Shown piece by piece: positions 17,364-24,991 of a stretch of 34,816 nucleotides of DNA. The position numbers and the translations under genes were made by a program. The stretch covers positions 1 to 34,816 of the forward strand of contig JAUXAB010000036.1 of assembly GCA_030615025.1 (NCBI GenBank), given 5' to 3'. The first letter of the stretch is position 1; each line of letters opens with the position of its first letter. The stretch is from Phycisphaerae bacterium (GTDB lineage Bacteria; Planctomycetota; Phycisphaerae; Sedimentisphaerales; Anaerobacaceae). A model generated the notes under the pieces. It was not told the origin of the DNA. It saw nothing but the letters and a program-made list of their open reading frames with translations, and searched no databases.

Positions 17364-18593
17364 ATGGGTAAGGTAAAGAATACACGAACTAAGAGTATAA
17401 CACGTCGTGGTTTTATGTCCGGTGCAGGTGCGGCCGTTCTATCCTTTACGATTATGAAATCCTCCCTGGTAAGGGGGACAATGGCGAATACCCGAATCGA
17501 GGCCGGTTGTATCGGCCTGGGCGGCCGGGGAAGAATGATTGCCGGCATGTTAGAACGGCACGGAGGGTATCAAATCACCGCCGTGGCAGATTATTTTGCT
17601 AACATGGCCAAAGCCGCCGGGGAACAATTCAAAATTGCCAAATCAAGGCGGTTTTCCGGACTGTCCGGCCATAAAAAACTGATCGCCAGTAAAGTGGATG
17701 CGGTGTTTTTAGAAACACCGCCTTATTGTTTTCCTGAGCATGTTGAGGCCGCCGTGGAAGCGGGCTGTCATGTGTATATTGCCAAGCCGTTAGGATGCGC
17801 TGTGCCCGGGTGTTTGCGAATCGCCAAAATGGGCCAAAAGGCTACGGCGGACAAGAAGGTCTTTCTGGTAGACTTTCAAACCCGCACCGACCCGTTCTAT
17901 ATCGAAGGCGTGAAGCGGGTGCAACAGGGTGCGATTGGCAAAATCGCAATGTTGAGCTCGGAATACAATGACGAAAGCTTTTCTGACCCACCGAAGACCG
18001 CAACCATCGAAAGCCGACTGCAAAATCTGGTTTGGGTAAATGACGAGGAACTGGGCGGCAGTTATCTGGTGAACGCAGGTATTCACGCCGTCGATGTCGC
18101 CTTGTGGATTGCCGGCGGCAGGCCGGTCAGTGCCATGGGCTGTTCCCGCATCGCCCGGCAAAATCCGCACGGGGACTCCCATGACGTTTTTTCAGTCACT
18201 TATGAATTTGCCAACGGGCTTATCCTGAACCATCGGGGCGAGCATCTGAGAAACCGATTCGAGTTTCGCTGCGACTGTTTTGCACAGGGACAAAATGGAT
18301 ACCTGGAGACAGGTTATACAAGTCGCGTTCGGATTCTCGGCATTAAAGGTGGATACAGGGGCGGCGACGTTGTAAATCTCTATCCCCGCGGCGCCGAGCG
18401 GAATATCGATACCTTCCACAAATGTGTTTTAAACGGCATCTACAACAACCCGACTATCGAACCAAGTGTGAACGCTACGCTGACGACCATCCTTGGGCGT
18501 GAAGCCGCGAAAAGAAACACCAAGCTCACCTGGGACGAGGTGATCCGAGAAAACAAAGGACTCGAAGTCAACCTGACCGGCTTGAAAACGTGA
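17364..18593 (+). CDS. Tat-exported Gfo/Idh/MocA oxidoreductase
   Basis: From the ATG at 17364 (GAAAGAGAG about 7 nt upstream) the protein has about 409 residues with a Tat signal (TRRGFMSGAGAAVLSFTI) and then a Rossmann domain, IEAGCIGLGGRGRM. KPLGCAV lies in the EKP-motif position that contacts the nicotinamide and substrate. The C-terminal alpha/beta domain includes GGSYLVNAGIHAVDVALWIAG, with the His/Asp pair usual for the catalytic site. Such exported members keep a tightly bound NAD(P) and are thought to oxidise sugars at C3 in the periplasm, feeding DUF1080 enzymes. Upstream starts at 17247 and 17289 are in frame but would bury the Tat signal. It follows the GH20-like gene by 94 nt and is probably co-transcribed with it. 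Confidence 0.88.
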   Translation: MGKVKNTRTKSITRRGFMSGAGAAVLSFTIMKSSLVRGTMANTRIEAGCIGLGGRGRMIAGMLERHGGYQITAVADYFANMAKAAGEQFKIAKSRRFSGLSGHKKLIASKVDAVFLETPPYCFPEHVEAAVEAGCHVYIAKPLGCAVPGCLRIAKMGQKATADKKVFLVDFQTRTDPFYIEGVKRVQQGAIGKIAMLSSEYNDESFSDPPKTATIESRLQNLVWVNDEELGGSYLVNAGIHAVDVALWIAGGRPVSAMGCSRIARQNPHGDSHDVFSVTYEFANGLILNHRGEHLRNRFEFRCDCFAQGQNGYLETGYTSRVRILGIKGGYRGGDVVNLYPRGAERNIDTFHKCVLNGIYNNPTIEPSVNATLTTILGREAAKRNTKLTWDEVIRENKGLEVNLTGLKT

Positions 18594-18603
18594 GTAAATG
18601 TAG

Positions 18604-18798
18604 GGGGGGCTGAGGCACAAATGTTTATTCATGTCTACGTTCCGTCATCATTTTGCCAGCTTTTGTGCAAATCATCGCGTAGCGTATCGCAAGGCCGTTG
18701 CATGGCTTGGTCACAGTTCTTCAGAAATGCTCGACCTTTATCCGCGTGATTCTGGGGGTGGTATGAAACATGGTCCTCTCCACAACTTTCTTCCTTAG
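18604..18798 (+). pseudogene. Tyrosine recombinase C-terminal fragment
   Basis: This open frame, without a credible start, contains TFRHHFASFCANHR followed by AVAWLGHSSSEMLDLY, the box II end of a tyrosine recombinase: Arg-His of HxxRH, LGHSS and the region of the nucleophile Tyr. The sequence then drifts (PRDSGGG) and stops. No N-terminal or core-binding part is found nearby, so it is a remnant of an integrase-type element. The following 18799-19075 stretch holds no gene that I support, only a perfect AT palindrome at 18806-18822. Confidence 0.6.
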
Positions 18799-19075
18799 AC
18801 CGTAAAAATTTTTGAAAAATTTCGGCAAAAAATGCTTGGCAAAGGTTGCCGGGGGTGAATAAATTGTGTATTCCGTTGAGACAGTGGAAACGGTTGAAGG
18901 TGAATAGCAGCAAGAATCGCTGCCAATTACCTGTCTTGGCCTCAGCAAAAAATGGGGGGCTATGACAATGGGGGCGCAATTGTCCCGCGGAACTTAGAAG
19001 ATTTTTTGAAAAAGAGACGCACATATGGAACTGCCTTCGTGAAGGAACATCAAAAAAAATAGAAGGAGATGCTCA

Positions 19076-19189
19076 ATGCTTGCAGCGTTAATTTTATTGA
19101 GTTTGATAGTTGCAGTAGTTGTGATCATGACAAAGCTTCGCAAACAGGTCAAGCGTATTAGTAAACTGGAGGAAGAAGCCTACAAATAA
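19076..19189 (+). CDS. Small single-pass membrane protein, 37 residues
   Basis: An AGAAGGAGAT ribosome site lies just ahead of an ATG opening a 37-codon frame. Residues 2-18 form one hydrophobic helix (LAALILLSLIVAVVVIM), followed by a basic/charged cytoplasmic tail with a short amphipathic or coiled-coil-like segment (KLRKQVKRISKLEEEAYK). It lies just downstream of the converging fur gene and near the iron-uptake cluster. FeoB-associated small membrane proteins are known elsewhere but are Cys-rich, and this one has no Cys, so I do not assign it. It could equally be an unrelated small membrane protein or a leftover of the adjacent element. Confidence 0.5.
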   Translation: MLAALILLSLIVAVVVIMTKLRKQVKRISKLEEEAYK

Positions 19190-19281
19190 AAGAAGACACA
19201 GTCATGACCGCGTGTAGATGGTTCTTCTGGATAAGATAGCAAGCTCTTTGCAGAGTGTCCCAATATTTGCCGGTATAAATC

Positions 19282-19719
19282 CTATTCCCCCTTACGTTTA
19301 CACTTTCTGCAAGTGCCGAATATCTTCATCGTGTCCCTGACTGGGGTAAAATTATGTTTCTTGGTCAACTTTTGCTGGAGTTTTTCAATCTCTGGACTCA
19401 TCACTTCGATAACTCTGCCGCATTTAAGACAAACCAAATGGTGATGGTGCTGATGTTTGTATTTATGCTCAAAACGCTTGCTGCCGTCTCCAAAATCGGC
19501 CTCTCTTGCCAGGCCGGCGTCGCATATTACCCTCATCGCCCGGTACACAGTAGCAAGACCAATCCTTGGATTTTTCTTTCTGACAAGCTCGTAAAGGTCA
19601 TCAACCGTCAGATGCTTCTCCGTCTTCAGGAATACATTTAGGACTTGCTCCCGCTGCTTGCTGGCCAGCAACCCATTGTTCTTCAGATACTGCCTGAGAA
19701 CAGTCTTAGCTGATTTCAT
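19282..19719 (-). CDS. fur: Fur-family metal-responsive transcriptional regulator
   Basis: This 145-residue protein has the two-domain Fur architecture: winged helix at about 20-85, with the recognition region RIGLATVYRAMRVICDAGL, and a C-terminal dimer/metal domain. Two CxxC pairs (Cys97/Cys100 and Cys137/Cys140) form the structural zinc site, and the HHHH run at 91-94 precedes the regulatory metal site. Fur represses iron-uptake genes with Fe2+; PerR, Zur and Mur are close paralogues that I cannot exclude from sequence alone. Its position beside the oprB-feoB cluster favours iron sensing. GGAGG lies just before the ATG. It is transcribed divergently from the porin-feoB cluster, with a Fur-box-like sequence in that cluster's leader. 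Confidence 0.88.
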   Translation of the reverse strand: MKSAKTVLRQYLKNNGLLASKQREQVLNVFLKTEKHLTVDDLYELVRKKNPRIGLATVYRAMRVICDAGLAREADFGDGSKRFEHKYKHQHHHHLVCLKCGRVIEVMSPEIEKLQQKLTKKHNFTPVRDTMKIFGTCRKCKRKGE

Positions 19720-20072
19720 ATATCCTCCGACAACAATTGACCATAATTCTCAATCTCATTCTGGGAAATTCTACAATAACCCAAAATCCATGTCAACAAT
19801 TTTTATGCAGGCTTGACGATATTGACTCCATTAGGGTGTTACGTTTCAACATAATGTAACTCTTTGTGTAATAAGGGCTTATAGAAGATTGCCAACTGCT
19901 CTTTATATAGGCATACATGAGGGATGGGCTTTGAGTGAATCCAGCCTCAAATTTTTTTCAAAAAAACTGAAAAAAATGGTTGACCAGGATTCGAGGCTGC
20001 TGTAAAATACCTTAAGATGAGTTTGAGACTTATAATCAATATCAATATGTGAATTTTTGAAAGGAGACAAGA
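19720..20072. other. Divergent fur/porin regulatory region
   Basis: This 353-bp AT-rich region separates fur (-) from the porin (+) and must hold both promoters. It contains the Fur-box-like site at 20025-20043 and a CAGCCTC/GAGGCTG inverted pair flanking an A/T-rich segment around 19942-20000. No gene is seen. Confidence 0.5.
20025..20043 (+). promoter_or_regulatory. Candidate Fur box
   Basis: GAGACTTATAATCAATATC matches the classical 19-bp Fur consensus GATAATGATAATCATTATC at 15 of 19 positions, including 11 of the last 12. It lies 17 bases ahead of the porin ribosome site, where bound Fur would block transcription of the porin-feoB cluster. The region is AT-rich, so some of the match could be chance. 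Confidence 0.5.
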
Positions 20073-20075
20073 ATA
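20061..20075 (+). promoter_or_regulatory. Ribosome site with ATA as apparent start codon
   Basis: AAGGAG (20061-20066) is followed after 6 nt by ATA and then two Lys codons and a hydrophobic stretch. ATA stands exactly where ATG is expected. The next usual start in frame, GTG at 20103, has no ribosome site and would delete the positively charged n-region of the signal peptide. Confidence 0.6.
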
Positions 20076-21317
20076 AAGAAGGTAGGGATTGTATTAAGTG
20101 TTGTGATTTTGCTGAGCTCAGCAGGGATTTGTCAGGCTGAAAACGACAGTATCTGGGGGCGTAAGACGCTCACAGGGGGTTTTTGGGGATTAAATGACCA
20201 GTTGGCAGATAAGGGAATAGAGTTAGGTTTTGGTATTACCAGTATCTACCAGGCCAATGTCAAGGGCGGGACCAGCACCCATGCTCGTAGAGGCAGACAT
20301 TCAGGCAGCTATGATTTGGAACTATCGGCAGACCTTCGGAAATTGCTTGGCCTCGAAAGCGGAAGTATCTACATGCTTGTCGAAGGCGGCTGGCCGGACG
20401 CTGAAGGTATTGATGCGGCCTCGGTAGGCAGTGCATTCGGCGTAAATGCCGATGCAATTGGAAATCAGGGAACAGTGGTCAAAGAGCTTTACTACCACGG
20501 GCCAGTATTCAACGACAGGCTTACTTTGATGATTGGTAAGATAGACTTTACCGGCGTATTTGATGCAACTGCTTATGCAGACGACGAATGCACTCAATTT
20601 CTAAATGCAGCATTTGTCGACGACCCTACCATTCCATTTCCTGATTACAGTCTGGGCGCAGTGCTCAACTGGGATATAACCGATTCATGGTACCTGATGG
20701 GTGGCGTAGCTGATGCTCAGGCTGACGGTAGAGAAACCGGCTTTAGCACCACCTTTCATGATGAAGATTATTTCTTCTATGCCCTTGAGACGGGTATTAC
20801 ACTGAAGCTTAATTCAGCCAATGGTGAGATGCCGGGCACATACCGGATAGGCCTGTGGAATGATTCGCAGCCGAAGGCCAATACGGACTATGCCGATGCC
20901 GGCAAAAGTTACCGTGATGACATTGGCTTTTATCTAAGCTTTGACCAGATGTTAGCTAAGGAAAATTCTGATCCTGAAGACAGCCAAGGTCTTGGTGGAT
21001 TCTTTAGATACGGCTATGCACCCAGCAAGAAAAACGATATTACTAATTTCTGGAGCCTTGGTTTTCAGTATCAAGGCTTGCTTGATGGCCGGGATGATGA
21101 CGTTTTGGGCGTAGGTTTCGCCCAGGGTTTCTTCAGTGATACAGCATCTTCGACCTATCCGGCGGATTATGAGAGTGCTCTGGAAGTTTACTACAACGCT
21201 CAGGTCACGCCGTGGTTCAATTTGAGTCCGAGCCTTCAATATGCAGCTAATCCCGGTGGCAGCAATGCCGCTAAAGATGCGGTTATTTTTGGCCTGAGAG
21301 CGCAAATAACGTTCTAA
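20073..21317 (+). CDS. OprB-family (carbohydrate-selective-like) outer-membrane porin
   Basis: The protein of about 414 residues begins with a signal peptide IKKVGIVLSVVILLSSAG, translated from the ATA at 20073, with cleavage near CQA-EN. The mature chain is a beta-barrel of the OprB type (PF04966): WGLNDQLADKGIELGFGITSIYQ at the beginning, alternating aromatic strands, KELYYHGPVFNDRLTLMIGK, GVFDATAYADDE, and a terminal Phe (FGLRAQITF) for BAM recognition. OprB porins pass sugars or other small solutes across the outer membrane. Here it is 13 nt upstream of feoB and behind a Fur-box-like site, so it may help ferrous iron or a small iron ligand to enter; this is inference. If the start really is ATA, translation may be weak. 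Confidence 0.82.
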   Translation: MKKVGIVLSVVILLSSAGICQAENDSIWGRKTLTGGFWGLNDQLADKGIELGFGITSIYQANVKGGTSTHARRGRHSGSYDLELSADLRKLLGLESGSIYMLVEGGWPDAEGIDAASVGSAFGVNADAIGNQGTVVKELYYHGPVFNDRLTLMIGKIDFTGVFDATAYADDECTQFLNAAFVDDPTIPFPDYSLGAVLNWDITDSWYLMGGVADAQADGRETGFSTTFHDEDYFFYALETGITLKLNSANGEMPGTYRIGLWNDSQPKANTDYADAGKSYRDDIGFYLSFDQMLAKENSDPEDSQGLGGFFRYGYAPSKKNDITNFWSLGFQYQGLLDGRDDDVLGVGFAQGFFSDTASSTYPADYESALEVYYNAQVTPWFNLSPSLQYAANPGGSNAAKDAVIFGLRAQITF

Positions 21318-21330
21318 GAAGAGTTAGAAC

Positions 21331-23340
21331 ATGACTGGCAGATTGATCCGAAAAAAGAAGGACAATAGCGATAGCCCAAGCAATACCACTAAGGTTAAGA
21401 AAATCGCTATCGTCGGGCTGCCGAATACCGGCAAGAGCCAGGTATTCAACAATCTGACGGGCGAGTATACGTTAGTTGCCAACTATCCACTCACTACTGT
21501 AGAGATGAAAAGAACCAGATGTGAGATTGGCGGCGAACCATACGAGGTCATTGATACTCCCGGCCTTCATTGTCTTTATATTCACTCCGAAGAGGAATTA
21601 ATAGTCAGGGATATGATATTCAAAGAGTTGCCGGATATAATCATCCAGTGTATTGATGCCAACCAATTGAAACAATCACTAACCCTTACTGCGGATCTTT
21701 TGGAATTGGGCATACCCATGGTAATATCGCTCAATGCGATAGATGAGACCGCAAGAAAGGGGGTATGGATCGATTCCGACGGATTGTCTCGTCTTTTAGG
21801 CGTTCCTGTCGTGGAGTCAATAACCGTAAACGGCTTGGGCACGAGAGAGCTCAAAGGCGCCATAAGCAAGGCGCGCAGAGGCAAGTGGTCTCTGCGGTAT
21901 GGCAAAATCATAGGTAACGGGATATCGGCTATTGAGTCGGAGCTGCCGGCGGATGCAAGTTTCAAGCGAAAGATAGCGGTTCTGCTCTTGCTCGATGATC
22001 CGTTCCTGGCAGATTACTTAAGAGCCGAATACGGTGAGGAAAAAGTTGCTCAGTTAAAGAAGGAAGTAAATAGAGTCAGGCGGCAATTCAGAGGAAACGT
22101 CGGCCGTGTCTTAAACAACAAGCGCAGCCGCTGGGTGGATGATATCGCTGAAAATACAACCAGAAAGCAGAAGATAACGTCGGGAGAGTTCTCCAAGACC
22201 TTTGGCCGGTTGAGCCGACATCCGGTATTCGGGCTTCCCATATTAGCTTTCTTCCTGGTAACGACATATTTACTTGTGACCCATGTTGCCGGCTATTTGG
22301 ATGTAAAACTCAGCGCTTTATTACTTGACCCAACGATAGAGTTTGTTGAAAGATTGTTCGGGGCAGAAGATGGAAGTATACGATCACAGTTTTGGTACGA
22401 CTTTCTTGTAGGCCATTACGGGATTTTGACCCTGGGTTTATTTAACGCTATAGTTACTATTCTTCCCATACTTTCTGTATTCTTTCTCATGTTCGGTTTT
22501 CTCGAAGACATAGGTTATATACCGAATCTCTGTGTTCTAACCAAAAGGGTTTTTAGCAGGATAGGTTTGACCGGAAAATCCGTTATGCCGCTTGTTTTGG
22601 GTTTTGGATGTAAGACTATGGCCACACTTACGACAAGCGGTTTGCGATCCAGAAAAGAGAAGTTTATAGCCGTCTATTTAATCGCTTTTGCTATCCCGTG
22701 CTCTGCCCAAATGGGCATTGACATGGCGATATTCGGGAGGATTGGGATTAAGGCCTTTATGATTGGTTACGGAGCTCTGGCCCTTATTGAGTTATGCGCC
22801 GGGTTGGCCCTTAATAAGATTATAAAGGAAGAAGAGAGAAGCGATTTTATGCAAGAACTGCCTGCCATTCGTTTTCCGAGACCAAAAGCCATAGTTACCA
22901 AAACCTACTACCGGCTATATTGGTTTTTGAAGGAAGCCATTCCTATTTTTATCATTGCGGCAGCAGCGTTGTTTTTATTTGATAAGACAGGTATCCTCGA
23001 TTTGACAAAAACGTTAATGAGCCCGATTGTGGAAGGCTGGCTTGGTTTGCCTCGTGATATCGTGGATGTGCTTCTCCTTGCAGCTGCCAGACATGAGGCG
23101 GCTGCAGGCTTGACGTTAAGAATGGTAGATGCGGGAGAGCTTAATTATGTGCAGTGTATAGTAACTGTGGTTATCACCACGATGTTTGTTCCCTGTTTTG
23201 CCAATGTAGTAGCAATGTGTAAGCAGATGGGAGTAAAGACCGGCGTAGCCATGGCTGTGGCTATAAATATGTCTTCATTTATTCTGGCGGGCATTTTGAA
23301 TTGGATATTAATATTCACTATTGGGAGATGGGTCCTATGA
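21331..23340 (+). CDS. feoB: Ferrous iron transport protein B
   Basis: FeoB is the inner-membrane GTP-dependent Fe2+ importer. This 669-residue copy has a basic N-terminal tail, then the G domain with G1 GLPNTGKS at 29-36, G3 DTPG at 75-78 and the G4-type NAID. Next come a helical spacer domain and two Gate-type membrane blocks; the first contains GFLEDIGYIPN and GFGCKTMATLTTSGLR, the second ends the protein. The core motif PCSAQMG lies in the membrane part. Length is slightly below the usual 700-770 residues. No separate feoA precedes it; a FeoA domain is instead fused to the DtxR regulator encoded next, whose ATG overlaps the feoB stop (ATGA). It is probably regulated by Fur through the upstream site. 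Confidence 0.96.
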   Translation: MTGRLIRKKKDNSDSPSNTTKVKKIAIVGLPNTGKSQVFNNLTGEYTLVANYPLTTVEMKRTRCEIGGEPYEVIDTPGLHCLYIHSEEELIVRDMIFKELPDIIIQCIDANQLKQSLTLTADLLELGIPMVISLNAIDETARKGVWIDSDGLSRLLGVPVVESITVNGLGTRELKGAISKARRGKWSLRYGKIIGNGISAIESELPADASFKRKIAVLLLLDDPFLADYLRAEYGEEKVAQLKKEVNRVRRQFRGNVGRVLNNKRSRWVDDIAENTTRKQKITSGEFSKTFGRLSRHPVFGLPILAFFLVTTYLLVTHVAGYLDVKLSALLLDPTIEFVERLFGAEDGSIRSQFWYDFLVGHYGILTLGLFNAIVTILPILSVFFLMFGFLEDIGYIPNLCVLTKRVFSRIGLTGKSVMPLVLGFGCKTMATLTTSGLRSRKEKFIAVYLIAFAIPCSAQMGIDMAIFGRIGIKAFMIGYGALALIELCAGLALNKIIKEEERSDFMQELPAIRFPRPKAIVTKTYYRLYWFLKEAIPIFIIAAAALFLFDKTGILDLTKTLMSPIVEGWLGLPRDIVDVLLLAAARHEAAAGLTLRMVDAGELNYVQCIVTVVITTMFVPCFANVVAMCKQMGVKTGVAMAVAINMSSFILAGILNWILIFTIGRWVL

Positions 23341-24080
23341 ACAAAAAAAGAGAAAGAGATGAACATATCGAGCAGTTGTGGTACATGAAAGAGGGGGGGG
23401 AAGACTCCATAGATGCTCTAAAGAGTGCCCTGAACGCAAGTTATGACACAGATATAACTGATGAGTTATTATCTGAAGATTTGGTGGAACTAAGCGAAGA
23501 GAATAATAAGATCGCCCTCACAAAAAAAGGTGAGGATTATGCGAGGCAATTAATCCGTGCCCACAGGCTTGCCGAAAGGTTACTTTACGATGTACTCGGC
23601 GGAGATTATGAATCGGGCGCCTGTGAGTTTGAGCATACGGTTACCCACGAGCTGGTGGATAGCATCTGTATTTTACTTGGTCATCCCAGGGCATGTCCCC
23701 ACGGAATGCCCATACCGGAAGGTGAATGCTGCAAGCGTTCTTCCAGAACAGCGCAGAGCTCTGTTATACCGTTAGTCGAATTAGAGGTAGGTCAGTCCGC
23801 GCGGGTTGCCTATATTAATTGCAAAAGCGACCAACAGCTTCATAAGATAGACAGTCTTTGTATAAGACCGGGAGCAGTTGTTACGTTACACCAAAGATAT
23901 CCTGCCTACGTGGTTGAGTGCGAGGGTAGTAATATCGCGATGGATGAAGAGATAGTTGCCAACATCTGTGTGTGGCAAAACCCCGAACATCTGCAAGCTG
24001 CGGGGAAAGAGGCACTCGCCCAACCAGGCGGAAAAGGTAACCAGTGGGGCAGATTCAGACATAGAAAACGGGGCAGATAA
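23337..24080 (+). CDS. DtxR-family iron-dependent repressor with C-terminal FeoA domain
   Basis: The ATG at 23337 overlaps the feoB stop codon and gives 247 residues. Residues 1-70 form a winged helix. Residues 72-135 are the DtxR dimer/metal domain, with AHRLAERLLYDVLG (His76), ACEFEHTVTHE (Cys96, Glu99, His100), and LGHPRACPHGMPIP (His116, Cys120, His122), which contain the metal ligands of DtxR/IdeR-type sensors. Residues about 145-218 are an SH3-like FeoA domain (IPLVELEVGQSARVAYI). In the DtxR family the SH3 domain modulates metal sensing; in Feo systems FeoA binds FeoB. Encoded directly after feoB, this single protein may do both. It probably represses iron genes when Fe2+ is abundant. 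The family call is firm, the dual role is inferred. Confidence 0.92.
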   Translation: MNKKRERDEHIEQLWYMKEGGEDSIDALKSALNASYDTDITDELLSEDLVELSEENNKIALTKKGEDYARQLIRAHRLAERLLYDVLGGDYESGACEFEHTVTHELVDSICILLGHPRACPHGMPIPEGECCKRSSRTAQSSVIPLVELEVGQSARVAYINCKSDQQLHKIDSLCIRPGAVVTLHQRYPAYVVECEGSNIAMDEEIVANICVWQNPEHLQAAGKEALAQPGGKGNQWGRFRHRKRGR

Positions 24081-24253
24081 CAATAAATCAGAATCCCCTA
24101 TCTGAGAAGCTTGTCAAAGAAGATACGGATAAGGATAAAATGGTTTATTAAATCTCATCCTGGCATGATGTGCGACCCGCCAATAGGATCACACCCTCTT
24201 TGGCAAACGAAGTTCCGGATATCGTGATGAAGCGATATTTTGGGGACGACATT

Positions 24254-24982
24254 ATGCCAGCGAAAGAAAGGAATAATTCGATTTTTATTTCACTTATCTG
24301 CAATATTTTACTTGTGATAGGCAAAGGTATTGCCGGCATATTGGCAAACAGTAATGCCCTCGTAGCTGACGCCGTACATTCGGCGACTGATGTCATCGCT
24401 TTTTTTATAAATTATCGTGCCTGCAAAGATTGCCAGATGTATGGCAGGATAGACAGGAACAGAACCAGTAAAAAAAACCGCCAAAGAATCGCTGATACCG
24501 AGACACGGGCAACATATTACATGGGGATTTTTCTTTTCACGATTGGCTTGGCTATTTGTTTTCACAATTTTATGATTCTTGTGCTTGATAGAGTAGAAAA
24601 ACCGGATTCTATAAGCGTTGCGGTTGCTTTTATCGCATTAGCTGTCTATGCAGGGCTATATAAACATTTAGGAAATAGTGATAATAAAGCTGTAGAAAAT
24701 TGTGTGCTTACCAGTAGAAATACACATTGGCAGAATAAGATGAATTTGTTTTCCGGAAGCGTAGTTGTAATTGGATTGACAGCATCGATATCAGGCTTTG
24801 TTTTCATGGACGAATTAGCTGCCGTTGTTGTTGGCAGTATATTGGTTGGGATGGGGGTCAAGTTGATTATAGAAACCAGGGAAATTCTTAGCGCAGCAAC
24901 CAAGCGACATTTTAAGCCTGTAATTATTAGTGTCTTAATATCAGTAGTATTAGCAGCTATTTCCCTCTCGATTCAATTATAG
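24254..24982 (+). CDS. Atypical cation diffusion facilitator (CDF) family protein
   Basis: The best start is the ATG at 24254, so that NNSIFISLICNILLVIGKGIAG opens the first helix as usual; upstream starts at 24227 and 24170 are in frame. The 242-residue protein has about six to seven helices. TM2 keeps the metal site: ALVADAVHSATD (Asp39, His42, Asp46). The TM5 region, usually HxxxD (HYQSD in YiiP), reads THWQNKMNLFSG, so the Asp is replaced by Lys162. The soluble C-terminal dimer domain is absent; instead the chain ends with another hydrophobic helix (222-240). CDF proteins export Zn2+, Fe2+, Mn2+ or Co2+ by proton exchange; this one may have altered ion specificity or be non-transporting. 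It lies 9 nt before the next gene and is part of the iron cluster. Confidence 0.75.
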   Translation: MPAKERNNSIFISLICNILLVIGKGIAGILANSNALVADAVHSATDVIAFFINYRACKDCQMYGRIDRNRTSKKNRQRIADTETRATYYMGIFLFTIGLAICFHNFMILVLDRVEKPDSISVAVAFIALAVYAGLYKHLGNSDNKAVENCVLTSRNTHWQNKMNLFSGSVVVIGLTASISGFVFMDELAAVVVGSILVGMGVKLIIETREILSAATKRHFKPVIISVLISVVLAAISLSIQL

Positions 24983-24991
24983 AAGCAAATT

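Noticed and set aside
18635..19024. Minus-strand 129-codon frame
   Set aside because: It is antisense to the recombinase fragment, Cys/His/Phe-rich without motifs and without a convincing start.
24063..24110. Terminator after the DtxR-FeoA gene (CAGATA/TATCTG pair)
   Set aside because: Only a 6-bp stem with a long loop and no T tract.
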